From CAZWCX01 sp964632945 (lineage in GTDB: Bacteria; Planctomycetota; MHYJ01; WSZJ01; CAZWCX01), in assembly GCA_964632945.1 (NCBI GenBank), contig CAZWCX010000060.1, positions 1 through 42,040 on the forward strand: a stretch of 42,040 bases of DNA, written 5' to 3'. The notes below the pieces were generated by a model, which did not search any database, was not told the DNA's origin, and saw nothing but the letters and a program-made list of their open reading frames with translations. Made by a program: the position numbers and the translations under genes. Each line of letters begins with the position of its first letter. Position 1 is the stretch's first letter. Below are positions 33,655 to 41,923 of the stretch, piece after piece.

Positions 33655-35034
33655 TCAGGCGCCGCCGACGCCGGGGGAAGCGCTCGGGGCGAGGGCCTCG
33701 AGCGGCGCGCGTCGCTGCCGCCAGGGCATCGCCTCTTCCAGAGATTTCGATACGGCGAGGACGAGTTCGTCCGCGCCCAGGCGACCGACCAGCTGCACGC
33801 CGATCGGAAGCCCCGCTGCGGAGAGCCCGGCGGGAAGGCTGGCGGCCGGCTGTCCGGTCACGTTGAAGGGCGCCGTGAATTGGCCCAGCGGAGCGGCCTG
33901 GTGAAAGATTTCGCGGCCTTCCAGCCCGAGCCATGCCCCGACCTGCGGAGGCGCCACCGCGACGGTCGGGGTGAGCCAGAGATCGGCGTCGCCGAACCAC
34001 TCCAGGATGCGGGCGCCGAGTGCGCGGTGCGCGGCGCGAACCTGTTCCCGCGGGAGTCGCCGGCCGGCCTCGCGCAACCAGCGCGTGGCCGGTTGCAGGA
34101 CCGATTCGCGAAGGACCGGGACTTCGGCGACCTGGCGCTGCCAGATGGGAAGGAACTCCTCCAGCTCGCCCCGGATCGGCGGACCCTCCTCGACCGAGTG
34201 GCCCAGGCCGGCCAGCGTGCGCGCGACCCCTTCGACGGCGACCGCGATCTCCGGCCGGGTCTCGACCAGGGCGCCGCGGGTCGTGAATCGAATCCGCTGC
34301 CGGCCGGGAGAGGGGAGGACCGGCAGGCGCATGTCCCCCCCCATGACCGCGAGCAGCGCGGCGGCGTCCTCGACCGTGTGGCAGATCGGACCCACGGTGC
34401 TGATGTCGATCCGGTCCACCTGGTTGTACGGGTTCGGCAGACGTCCGCGTGAAGGCTTGTGCCCGAACAGGTGACAGAAGGAAGAGGGGATCCGGATGGA
34501 GCCGGCCCCGTCCGAGCCGTGCGCGAGCGGGATCAACCCCGCGGCGAGCGCGGAGGCGGACCCGCCGCTGGAGCCGCCCGCGGTGATCGCCGGGTTCCAG
34601 GGATTGCGCGTGGGCGGGTGGATGTCGGGCTCGGTAACCGGCAGCGCCCCGAATTCGGAGGTGGCGAGTTTTCCGATCACCACGCAACCGCCACGGCGAA
34701 TGTGCGCGGAGATGACGTCGTCGATGGGCGACCAGACCCACCGCCAGGCGCGGGAGCCGAAGCGCGCGCGGAAGCCGCGCACGAGATTCAGGTCCTTGAT
34801 GCCGATGGGGATGCCGTGCAAGGGAGAGCGCTCGCGACCGGCGCGACGCTCGCGGTCGCGCGCGCGGGCCGAGGCCAGCGCCTTGCGACGGGAGAAGTCG
34901 ACGAAGGCGGTCAGGTGGGGATTCCACCGTTCGATCCGCTCGCAGTACCCGCGGGTGAGCTCTTCGGAAGTGACTTCGCCGCGTTTCAGCAGCGCGGCGA
35001 GTTCCAATGCGGGACGATCAAGAAGTGAGTCCAC
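33655..35034 (-). CDS. Amidase signature family hydrolase
   Basis: 459 residues of the amidase signature family (GatA-like fold), which hydrolyses amide bonds with a Ser-cisSer-Lys triad. Lys is in IGIKDLN (about K79), the cis-Ser in AGGSSGGSASALAAG (about 153-155) and the nucleophilic Ser in GSDGAGSIRIPS (about 178). The C-terminal half has WLTPTVAVAPP and the GLPIGVQLVG motif. No gatB or gatC adjoins, so this is probably a stand-alone amidase and not the Glu-tRNA amidotransferase subunit; the substrate is unknown. The start is GTG 35034, where the typical family N-terminus begins (DSLLDRPALELAALLKRGEVTSEEL). The ribosome site is weak. It is cytoplasmic, as no signal peptide is seen. Confidence 0.9.
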   Translation of the reverse strand: MDSLLDRPALELAALLKRGEVTSEELTRGYCERIERWNPHLTAFVDFSRRKALASARARDRERRAGRERSPLHGIPIGIKDLNLVRGFRARFGSRAWRWVWSPIDDVISAHIRRGGCVVIGKLATSEFGALPVTEPDIHPPTRNPWNPAITAGGSSGGSASALAAGLIPLAHGSDGAGSIRIPSSFCHLFGHKPSRGRLPNPYNQVDRIDISTVGPICHTVEDAAALLAVMGGDMRLPVLPSPGRQRIRFTTRGALVETRPEIAVAVEGVARTLAGLGHSVEEGPPIRGELEEFLPIWQRQVAEVPVLRESVLQPATRWLREAGRRLPREQVRAAHRALGARILEWFGDADLWLTPTVAVAPPQVGAWLGLEGREIFHQAAPLGQFTAPFNVTGQPAASLPAGLSAAGLPIGVQLVGRLGADELVLAVSKSLEEAMPWRQRRAPLEALAPSASPGVGGA

Positions 35035-35180
35035 GTCATCGTCGCAAGCGGGAGGGCCGGGAGAGTCGGCGCGGGGCAGGTTGGTCCGGCGCCGCGCACG
35101 GCCCGCAGTGTACCCGGCGGACGGCGTCCGATCAAGCAGTGGGCCTTTCCCCCGGGTCAGGGAGCGTCCTGGGCGTCTCC

Positions 35181-35210
35181 TTGACGGTCACCCGAGCCTG
35201 CGGCTAGCAT
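35181..35210 (+). promoter_or_regulatory. Sigma-70-like promoter of the B3/B4-domain gene
   Basis: TTGACG (35181-35186) and TAGCAT (35205-35210) with an 18-bp spacer end 31 nt before the ATG at 35242. The -35 matches consensus at five of six positions. Confidence 0.55.
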
Positions 35211-35241
35211 TCCGGGGGAACTCCCGGAAAGGAGCAACCGA

Positions 35242-35907
35242 ATGACCGAACCCGGCAGGCTGCGCCTTGAATGTCAGGACCCGCTGGTCGCGGTGGGGTG
35301 GGTCGTAGCCGAGGGGTGTCACGTGGGCGAGGCCTCCGCGGCGCTGCAAGCGGAGGTTGCCGCGGCGACCGCCGGCGCCCTCGCGCGCCGGGAGTCCCCC
35401 GCGACGGAGTCGGTCCGTCGCGCCGTGCGCGACCTGCTCCGGCACGGGACCTACAAGCCCACCGGGCGGGGCAAGCCGGCCGGCGAGTATCTCGCCCAGG
35501 CCGCGGCGGAAGGGGCCTTCCCGCGCGTGAACAATCTGGTCGATATCAACAACCTCGTCTCGGTCGACACCGGGCTGCCGATTTCCCTGATCGACCTGGA
35601 TCGGGCCGGGACCGAGGCGTTCCGGATCCGGCGCGGGCGGGAGGGGGAGGAGTACGTGTTCAATCCGTCCGGCCAGGTTCTGGGGCTGCGCGACCTGTTG
35701 CTCGTGGCCGCGCTCCCGGACGATCGCCCGTGCGCGTCGCCGGTCAAGGACAGTCAGGCGACCAAGACCCACGCCGGGACCACGCGCGCCCTGGGCATTC
35801 TCTACGCGCCCCCGGCCATGCGGGCGATCGCGGCCGCCGCCGCCTCGCGCATGGCCGAACTCTTGCGGGTCCATGCCGGCGCGCGGGCGGAAGCGGGGGA
35901 AATCTAG
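35242..35907 (+). CDS. B3/B4 tRNA-binding domain protein (PheT-like domain)
   Basis: 221 residues, matching the stand-alone B3/B4 domain family (COG3382), related to the editing-like B3/4 domain of phenylalanyl-tRNA synthetase beta. The diagnostic stretch is PRVNNLVDINNLVSVDTGLPISLIDLD. It is followed by the beta-rich FNPSGQVLGLRDLLLVAA and a C-terminal DSQATKTHAGTTRALGILYAPP. The role of these proteins is not established; hydrolysis of mischarged tRNA or binding of RNA has been suggested by analogy. Start ATG 35242 has a near-perfect GGAAAGGAG. A promoter match lies 31 nt upstream and an 8-bp hairpin 13 nt after the stop, so the gene looks like a single transcription unit. Confidence 0.83.
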   Translation: MTEPGRLRLECQDPLVAVGWVVAEGCHVGEASAALQAEVAAATAGALARRESPATESVRRAVRDLLRHGTYKPTGRGKPAGEYLAQAAAEGAFPRVNNLVDINNLVSVDTGLPISLIDLDRAGTEAFRIRRGREGEEYVFNPSGQVLGLRDLLLVAALPDDRPCASPVKDSQATKTHAGTTRALGILYAPPAMRAIAAAAASRMAELLRVHAGARAEAGEI

Positions 35908-35920
35908 CGCGGTGCGAAGC

Positions 35921-35952
35921 CTGCGGGGAGGAAAATCTCGGGCGCCCCGCAG
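35921..35952 (+). terminator. Hairpin after the B3/B4 gene
   Basis: CTGCGGGG (35921-35928) pairs perfectly with CCCCGCAG (35945-35952) over a 16-nt loop, beginning 13 nt past the stop. There is no U-tract, but the position is right for a terminator. Confidence 0.45.
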
Positions 35953-36056
35953 ACCTGCCTGGAATACGCCGCCGCGGTCCGGTATCCTGACCACTGCCTT
36001 CTTCGCCGTGCCCCGGCCCGCCGGGGTGAATCGGGAGATCCATCGCGAGGGAATCG

Positions 36057-39000
36057 ATGTCGAGCAGCGGGGCCAGGGATGGCGGGCCGGTGCTTCCGGA
36101 ATCCGACGCCCATCCCACGCCGCTCCGCGGCCAGCAGCCCGCCCCCGATCCGGATCGCCCATTGAGTGGAAACGTCTCCCCATCCGTCGGTGCGGGGTCT
36201 CAGGTCGATCGCACCCGTCCGGATCCAGATCCCGGTTCTGCGAAACGCGATGAGGTCGGCGGCGTTGCCTTCGCCCGCTATCGACTCGTCGGCCAGCTCG
36301 GCCGGGGCGCGATGGGGGTGGTCTGGAAGGGCTGGGACCCGGCCCTGGGAAGACCGGTGGCGATCAAGCAGATTCGCGGACCCGAAGCGGCGGATCCGCG
36401 TGCGCGGGCGCGATTCCTGCGCGAGGCCCGGCTGGCGGCAAGACTTCGCCATCCCCACATCGTGGCCGTTCATGACGTCGGCGAAAGCGACGGCGTGCCG
36501 TATCTGGCGATGGACTGCGTGGAGGGGAAGTCCTGGGATCGGCACCTGGCCGACGGCCCGATTTCGGCCGCGTCCGCGTCGGAGCGCCCGAAGATTCTGA
36601 AGGAGCGAATCCGGGTCCTTGCGCGCGTCGCCGCCGCCGTGGGCCATGCCCACGGCCAAGCCATCGTCCATCGGGACCTCAAGCCCGGCAACGTGATTCT
36701 CGACCGCAACGGGGACCCGCTCGTCTGCGACTTCGGTCTGGCCCGCCAGGTCGAGGGGATGGCCGGCGCGCCGGAAGTCGTCCAACGTCTGACCGCGAGC
36801 GGGCAGTTGCTCGGCACGCCTGCGTACATGAGCCCGGAAGCGGCCATGGGCCGGATCGACGCGATCGGTCCCGCGAGCGACGTTTGGGCCCTGGGCGCAA
36901 TCCTCTATGAGATCCTCACCGGACGCAGACCTCACGAGGAAGCCACGGCTCTGGAGGTCCTCGCGGCGGTCGTTCGCGACGAGGTCCGTCCGCCTCGGAT
37001 CTGGTGGAGCGAGGTCCCGGTCGATCTCGAGGCCGTCTGCCTGAAGGCGTTGGATCGCGATCCGGCCTGTCGTTATCCGTCGGGAGCGGAACTGGCGGTG
37101 GAGCTGGAGCGCTGGCTGAAAGGCGAGCCCGTGCGCACCCGCCCGCCCGGTCGCGGCGCTCGGGCGCTGCGATGGGGGCGGCGCCGGCGCGGCCCGCTTG
37201 TCGGCATGCTGGCGGTGGCGGGTCTGGTCGCAGCCCTGGCCGGTTGGGCGGCATGGGAACGCGATACCGCGAACCAACGGCGCCGGGCCTGGCTCCGCGA
37301 AGTGGAGGCGGAAGCCGGACGGCTCGAGGATGCCCTGCTCCAGGTTCCGCTCCCGGAGGAGGGCCGTCGCCGCGCGGCGGAACAGATGTTCGCCCTGCTC
37401 GATCGTTCCGCGCGGGAGGCTCCGGACTGGGGCCCGGCCCTGGCGTGGCGCGGACGCGTGCTGGAATGGCTCGGGTCGCCCGGGCAGGCGGATGAGGATC
37501 TGACCCGCGCGTGCGAGCGTTCTCCCGACGTTCCCGTGGTCTGGGTCCTGCGCGGGATGACCCTCCTGGAGCGGTACGTCGCGCGGCGCAACAACCGCTC
37601 GTGGCAGGTCTATTCCGGCCGCACGATCCTGGGGGAGCCGGCGGCGGAGAGCCCGGCCGATCGCGCCCTCCGATGGTCCGGATTGAGCGACCTGGAAAAG
37701 GCAACGTCGATCGCGACGGCGACCGCGTCGATGTCGGAGGACTTGAGTCTGCTGGGGCGGGCCATGGCTGCGTTGGCCGGCGAGGACTCCCGTGGCCCGG
37801 ATCGGGCGATCGCCCTCCTGGCGGGGCGCGACGATGTCCGGGCCGTCCGGTTGCGCGGGCTGGCACACTACTACCGCGGGCGACACCGGGAGGCGATGGA
37901 GGAACTCGATCGCGCGCTCGCGGCCTGGCCGCAGGATCGACCGACCCGGTATGTGCGGGCGCAGGCCCGGCTGGCCTGGGCGGGGGAGCACCGTCGGCTC
38001 GGTCCAGCCGAACCCGAGAAACTCTACGCGCTCGTTCTCGAGGACATGGATCTCCTGATCTCCCTCGACAACGACGCGACCCACCGCGGCTTTCGCGGAA
38101 TCGTCCGGTCGTTGCATGCCGCCAGCCTCCTGGCCCGCAACGCCGATGCGCGGGAGGCGCTCGCGGGCGCCCTCGAGGACATGGACGCGGTCCTGGCGGT
38201 CAGTCCCGACTTCCTCCCGGGCCTGCTCAACCGGAGCGAGGTTCTCGAGCAGTGGGCGACCCAGGCGCAGCGCAGGGGGGAGGATCCGGAACCCTGGCGA
38301 ACCCGGCAGTGGTCCGATCTCGAACGCGTCGTCCGATTGCGGCCCGATTCGGTGGTCGGTCGGCTGAAGCGATCCGATTTCCTGTTGGCCCGCTGCGATC
38401 GCGGTCGGGCGGAGGGCGCCGATGTCGATGCGGACCTCGCCGCCGCCCGGGCGGAAATCGACGAGTGCCTGCGCGCGGGGCCGCAGAACCCGGATGCACT
38501 GGGGCAGCGTGCCCGCGTCTGTCGGGCGCAGGCCGAGTTCCTGATGGGAACGGGCGATCCGTCCCGCGTCATCGCCGAGGGGATCGCGGACCTCGACCAG
38601 GCGATCCGAGTGACTTCGGGGCAATCCTGGCTTTGGGACGCACGCGGCTGCCTGCATTTCCTGCGCGCGCGGAGTCGGATCCTCGCGCGGGAGGACCCTT
38701 TCGGGGCCGTCGCGGACTCCCGCAGGGATTTCGACCGGGCCGTCGAACTCGACCCGGGAAACGCCGACGCGTGGGGCAACCGGGCGTTGCTCTGTTTTTA
38801 CGCCGGCCAGTGGCAGGAGTCGGAAGGAGCGGACCCGCGTTCCTGGTACCAAGAGTCCCTCATCGACGCCGCCGAGGCCGCCCGCCTGCGCCCCGGCTAC
38901 ACCCGGGCCTGGGATGTCCTGGCCCGCACGGCCAGTGTCATGGCCACGTCGGAGGCGAAACACGGCATCGACCCTTCCCCGCGCGCGGAGTCGATCCTGG

Positions 39001-39836
39001 CACAGTTGGACGAGGCTCATCGCAGCGGATTTCTGGCGGCCGCCCACCGCCTCGAGACCGCCCGATTCGTCGCCGAGTTTGCGCGGGCCGAGGCGCGCCA
39101 CGGTCATCCCTCGCTTGCGCGGTGGCGGGACGCGGTCAACCGCCTCTCCGTTTTCCCCGCGAACTTCAAGCGCGATCGCGATGTCCGTACGCAACGCGGC
39201 ATCGCGGCCTGGCGATTGTCCTGGCATCTCGAGCGGGCGGGGGAAGACCCGGCCCCGGAGGTGGAACGGGCGTTATCGGACTTGCGCGCGGCGACGGAGG
39301 CCGGAGATGCCTCTGCCAGCGTGAACCTGGCCCTGGTGATGCGTGGACTGGGCCGATACGAAGCGGCAATCTCCCTGGTCGATTCCCTCGCGCGCGCGTT
39401 TCCTGCGCGCGCGGCTTGGCTGAACCAGGTGTTCGGTTCCACGCGCGTCCTGGCCTCGTTCCAGGATGCGCCCTGGGCGAGCAGCCTCTTGCAGGCCTGG
39501 CGGGCGGAGGATGCGGGCGACGGGGAGTCGGCCCTCCGCTTGTTCCAGCAGGGACTCGAGACGATGCCCGCGCCCGACCGCGATCGACCCGGAGTTTCCG
39601 ATCTGCGAGCGAATGCCCACGTCAACGTCGCCTGTCTGCTTGCTCGTCTTCGCGTTCGGGGAGCGCGGGACGCGATGGACCGGGAACACGCAAGCGCGGC
39701 GGCCCTTCACCACCTCGAGGCGGGGCTGCTCCTGGACTTCCCGGATCGGGACCTGCTGCGCCGGGATCCGGACTTCGCGCCGCTGGCCTCGGATCCCCGG
39801 TTCGAAGAATTAAGAAGACGGTTTCCGCCAAAGTGA
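36057..39836 (+). CDS. Serine/threonine protein kinase with TPR-like exterior
   Basis: 1259 residues. After a Pro/Ser-rich N-terminus (1-70) the kinase domain spans about 72-345: QLGRGAMGVVWKG, VAIKQI, HRDLKPGNVIL (about 204), DFGLARQ (about 224), and GTPAYMSPEAAMG. A transmembrane segment follows at about 380-400 (LVGMLAVAGLVAALAGWAAW). The remaining roughly 850 residues are helical with TPR-like spacing, for example AMEELDRALAAWPQDRPTRYVRAQARLAW and FDRAVELDPGNADAWGNRALL. Its plan parallels the kinase at 14560-19083, but the repeats are more degenerate. Start ATG 36057 has CGAGGGAA upstream. It is probably a receptor kinase with an extracytoplasmic protein-binding solenoid. No substrate is evident. 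Confidence 0.9.
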   Translation: MSSSGARDGGPVLPESDAHPTPLRGQQPAPDPDRPLSGNVSPSVGAGSQVDRTRPDPDPGSAKRDEVGGVAFARYRLVGQLGRGAMGVVWKGWDPALGRPVAIKQIRGPEAADPRARARFLREARLAARLRHPHIVAVHDVGESDGVPYLAMDCVEGKSWDRHLADGPISAASASERPKILKERIRVLARVAAAVGHAHGQAIVHRDLKPGNVILDRNGDPLVCDFGLARQVEGMAGAPEVVQRLTASGQLLGTPAYMSPEAAMGRIDAIGPASDVWALGAILYEILTGRRPHEEATALEVLAAVVRDEVRPPRIWWSEVPVDLEAVCLKALDRDPACRYPSGAELAVELERWLKGEPVRTRPPGRGARALRWGRRRRGPLVGMLAVAGLVAALAGWAAWERDTANQRRRAWLREVEAEAGRLEDALLQVPLPEEGRRRAAEQMFALLDRSAREAPDWGPALAWRGRVLEWLGSPGQADEDLTRACERSPDVPVVWVLRGMTLLERYVARRNNRSWQVYSGRTILGEPAAESPADRALRWSGLSDLEKATSIATATASMSEDLSLLGRAMAALAGEDSRGPDRAIALLAGRDDVRAVRLRGLAHYYRGRHREAMEELDRALAAWPQDRPTRYVRAQARLAWAGEHRRLGPAEPEKLYALVLEDMDLLISLDNDATHRGFRGIVRSLHAASLLARNADAREALAGALEDMDAVLAVSPDFLPGLLNRSEVLEQWATQAQRRGEDPEPWRTRQWSDLERVVRLRPDSVVGRLKRSDFLLARCDRGRAEGADVDADLAAARAEIDECLRAGPQNPDALGQRARVCRAQAEFLMGTGDPSRVIAEGIADLDQAIRVTSGQSWLWDARGCLHFLRARSRILAREDPFGAVADSRRDFDRAVELDPGNADAWGNRALLCFYAGQWQESEGADPRSWYQESLIDAAEAARLRPGYTRAWDVLARTASVMATSEAKHGIDPSPRAESILAQLDEAHRSGFLAAAHRLETARFVAEFARAEARHGHPSLARWRDAVNRLSVFPANFKRDRDVRTQRGIAAWRLSWHLERAGEDPAPEVERALSDLRAATEAGDASASVNLALVMRGLGRYEAAISLVDSLARAFPARAAWLNQVFGSTRVLASFQDAPWASSLLQAWRAEDAGDGESALRLFQQGLETMPAPDRDRPGVSDLRANAHVNVACLLARLRVRGARDAMDREHASAAALHHLEAGLLLDFPDRDLLRRDPDFAPLASDPRFEELRRRFPPK

Positions 39837-39958
39837 GAGGGAGGACGAGAGGGGGCTTGCTCGAGAGCAGCAACTTGGCGCCGGCAGGGAGTCCGCACTT
39901 CGCTCCCGGATCGATCCGATCGCCGTCCCGGTGAACATTCACCCTGACGTTTCGCCTT

Positions 39959-40468
39959 GTGCATCGGCTGCCCGCGGCGGCGGCCCTCTGCGTCGCCGCG
40001 CCCGCCGCGAGGGCGGACGACAAGCCATGGGCCGCCTGGACGGTGCGCCACAAGACCGCGCACCACAACGTACCCGCCGGTCCGGATCGGGACCGGGACA
40101 AGGCAAGCGCGGAGGTCGCGAGCTGGCCGCCGGCCCTCTCGCGGCAGGGGGCGGGTGATTCGGGACCCGCGACGATCGTCCTGCGGACCCATGAGGGGTG
40201 GCTCGAGGTCACCCGTGACCGCGCCCTCGCGCCGGAGGACCGGCTAGTCCTCAAGCCGTCGACCCGGGCACCGCACCTCCAGCCGGGCAACTTTGCGACC
40301 CTCCCACGGAGTCTCCCGCGTCCGTCAAGTTCCCCGGAAACCATCGGCTCCCAAGGTGCGCGATCCCGCGGGCGCCCCCCTCCTGGCGCGGGTCCCTGGG
40401 TGTCACTTGCGCTCAGGCGGTCCGTTCCGCCGATCGTTCGACCGCCCGCTCGGCCTCCATCCCGGTGA
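39959..40468 (+). CDS. Possible secreted protein, unknown (doubtful, perhaps decayed)
   Basis: From GTG 39959 the frame reads MHRLPAAAALCVAAPAARADD, a plausible signal peptide. It continues with protein-like sequence (KPWAAWTVRHKTAHHNVPAG, ATIVLRTHEGWLEVTRDRAL) and GC-rich third positions up to about 40300. Beyond that the translation becomes Pro/Arg/Ser-rich and looks like a shadow, so the true end may be lost by frameshift near 40260-40310. No ribosome site precedes the GTG; CTG 39944, in the same frame, would lengthen the N-terminus slightly. No domain is recognised. This may be a decaying gene. Confidence 0.35.
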   Translation: MHRLPAAAALCVAAPAARADDKPWAAWTVRHKTAHHNVPAGPDRDRDKASAEVASWPPALSRQGAGDSGPATIVLRTHEGWLEVTRDRALAPEDRLVLKPSTRAPHLQPGNFATLPRSLPRPSSSPETIGSQGARSRGRPPPGAGPWVSLALRRSVPPIVRPPARPPSR

Positions 40469-40489
40469 GTTCACGGATGACAACATCGA

Positions 40490-40576
40490 CGCAAATGGTT
40501 AAATTGTAAAGATTTCTATCACAAACAAATATTTATACGTTCCGCCATTGACATTTGGGCGCGGCGCGGAGAGAAT
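40490..40576 (+). promoter_or_regulatory. Strong promoter with AT-rich upstream element before the subtilase
   Basis: TTGACA (40548-40553, perfect -35) and GAGAAT (40571-40576) are separated by 17 bp. Immediately upstream, 40490-40540 is unusually AT-rich for this genome (runs such as AAATTGTAAA and AAATATTTATA), as expected of an UP element. The transcript would have a leader of about 100 nt. Confidence 0.55.
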
Positions 40577-40680
40577 CGTGGGTACATGATTAATGTGTTG
40601 GTCAGCGTGTGAGTGGGTCCGGGCGACCAGGGGCTCCTTGCGTGATGCAGGTGGATCGGGCCTGCAGAAGGGTAACGGCG

Positions 40681-41919
40681 ATGGACAGGCGGCCGGTGTT
40701 GATCATTCTGGCGATGGCGTTGGCATTCGGAATTTCGGGTCCGGGGATTTCCGAAGCGAAGTCGAAGTCCTCGAAAAAAGTCAAAGGGCTCAAGTCCGTC
40801 CTCAAGGTGCTCGTGAAGTTCAACGTCACGCCTCAGGTGGAGGTGATCCAGGGTGAAGACGGGGAAGTCCACGTCATCATCCACGGACACAACATCTGCG
40901 CGGCCGAGATCCCGGAGAACAAGCTGGCGAAGTTGATGGCGCACGCGACCGTCGAGTTCGTCGAGCCCGACGTGCAGTTCCACCTTCCCGGCTGCCACCA
41001 TGACGATCCGCCCCCGACCGTGCCCCCGGGAACCCTGCCGACCGGGATCGATCGCGTGGACGCGGAGCTGAGTTCGGCGGCGTCGGGGGATGGTCAGGGA
41101 GCGGTCGACGTCGACATTGCGGTTCTCGACACGGGCATCGACCTCGACCACCCCGATCTGAATGTGGTCTCGCATGTGTCGTTCGTGTCGGGCGTGGCGT
41201 CGGGCAATGACGATCATGGTCACGGATCGCACGTGGCCGGCACGGCGGCGGCGAAGGACGATGGAGTGGGCACCGTGGGTGTGGCGCCCGGGGCGCGCCT
41301 GTGGTCGGTGAAGGTGGCCGACCAAAGCGGCTCGAGTTACACCTCGGTGCTGCTGCTGGGGATCGACTACGTGACGCGGAATGCGTCCTCGATCGACGTC
41401 GCCGTGGTGACGCTGGCGTTCGCCGGCACGGCTTCCTTCCTGGACACGGCTCTCGCCGGATCCACGGCCGCCGGTGTGACGTACGCGGTTGCGGCAGGGA
41501 ACGGCGGCGGTGATGCGGCGAACTACACACCGGCCTCGAATCCGCACGTGCTTGCGGTCTCGGCAATCGTCGACACCGACGGGAGACCGGGGGGACTGGG
41601 CGCGGCGACCGAGGATGGCGCCGACGACACGCTGGCGTCGTTCAGCAATCGGGGTCCGGCCGTGGACATCGCGGCGCCGGGGAGCGGGATCGTTTCGACC
41701 TGGAAGGACGGACTCTACCAGACGGTCAGCGGGACCAGCGCGTCGGCGCCCTTCGTCGGCGGGGCTGCGGCGCTGTATCGCGCCGCCCATCCGGGCGCTT
41801 CGCCTGCCGAGGTGCGGCAGGCGCTGATCGACCATGCCTTCCCCCAGGCCGGCCCCTCCGGGTTCAGCGGCGACACCGACGGGTCGGCGGAGCCGCTGCT
41901 CAATGCGGGGGCTTTCTAA
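40681..41919 (+). CDS. Secreted subtilisin-like serine protease (S8)
   Basis: 412 residues. A signal peptide (PVLIILAMALAFGISGPGISEA) is followed by an inhibitor-I9-like propeptide (about 40-105) ending in VEFVEPDVQF. The catalytic domain has all the expected residues: Asp in AVLDTGIDLDHPDL (about D149), His in DDHGHGSHVAG (about H183), the oxyanion Asn in VAAGNGGGD and Ser in SGTSASAPFVGG (about S352). No C-terminal PPC or sorting domain is present. Start ATG 40681 is chosen for AGAAGGG upstream and for the signal peptide; an in-frame GTG at 40609 lacks a site. It is probably exported, matured by propeptide removal and digests extracellular protein. A perfect -35 promoter with AT-rich upstream DNA suggests high expression. 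Confidence 0.92.
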   Translation: MDRRPVLIILAMALAFGISGPGISEAKSKSSKKVKGLKSVLKVLVKFNVTPQVEVIQGEDGEVHVIIHGHNICAAEIPENKLAKLMAHATVEFVEPDVQFHLPGCHHDDPPPTVPPGTLPTGIDRVDAELSSAASGDGQGAVDVDIAVLDTGIDLDHPDLNVVSHVSFVSGVASGNDDHGHGSHVAGTAAAKDDGVGTVGVAPGARLWSVKVADQSGSSYTSVLLLGIDYVTRNASSIDVAVVTLAFAGTASFLDTALAGSTAAGVTYAVAAGNGGGDAANYTPASNPHVLAVSAIVDTDGRPGGLGAATEDGADDTLASFSNRGPAVDIAAPGSGIVSTWKDGLYQTVSGTSASAPFVGGAAALYRAAHPGASPAEVRQALIDHAFPQAGPSGFSGDTDGSAEPLLNAGAF

Positions 41920-41923
41920 GGGC

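Larger units (their letters stand above)
39837..40680. other. 844-bp stretch with one doubtful gene and an AT-rich promoter region
   Basis: This lies between the kinase stop and the subtilase start. The left half holds a coding-like segment (next entry). The right half (40480-40580) has a striking AT-rich island, followed by the subtilase promoter. The part between, about 40270-40480, shows no structure I can name. Confidence 0.6.

Noticed and set aside
40519..41835. Open frame of over 430 codons antisense to the subtilase
   Set aside because: The translation is rich in His, Arg and Gly without domains, while the sense strand has a complete catalytic triad.
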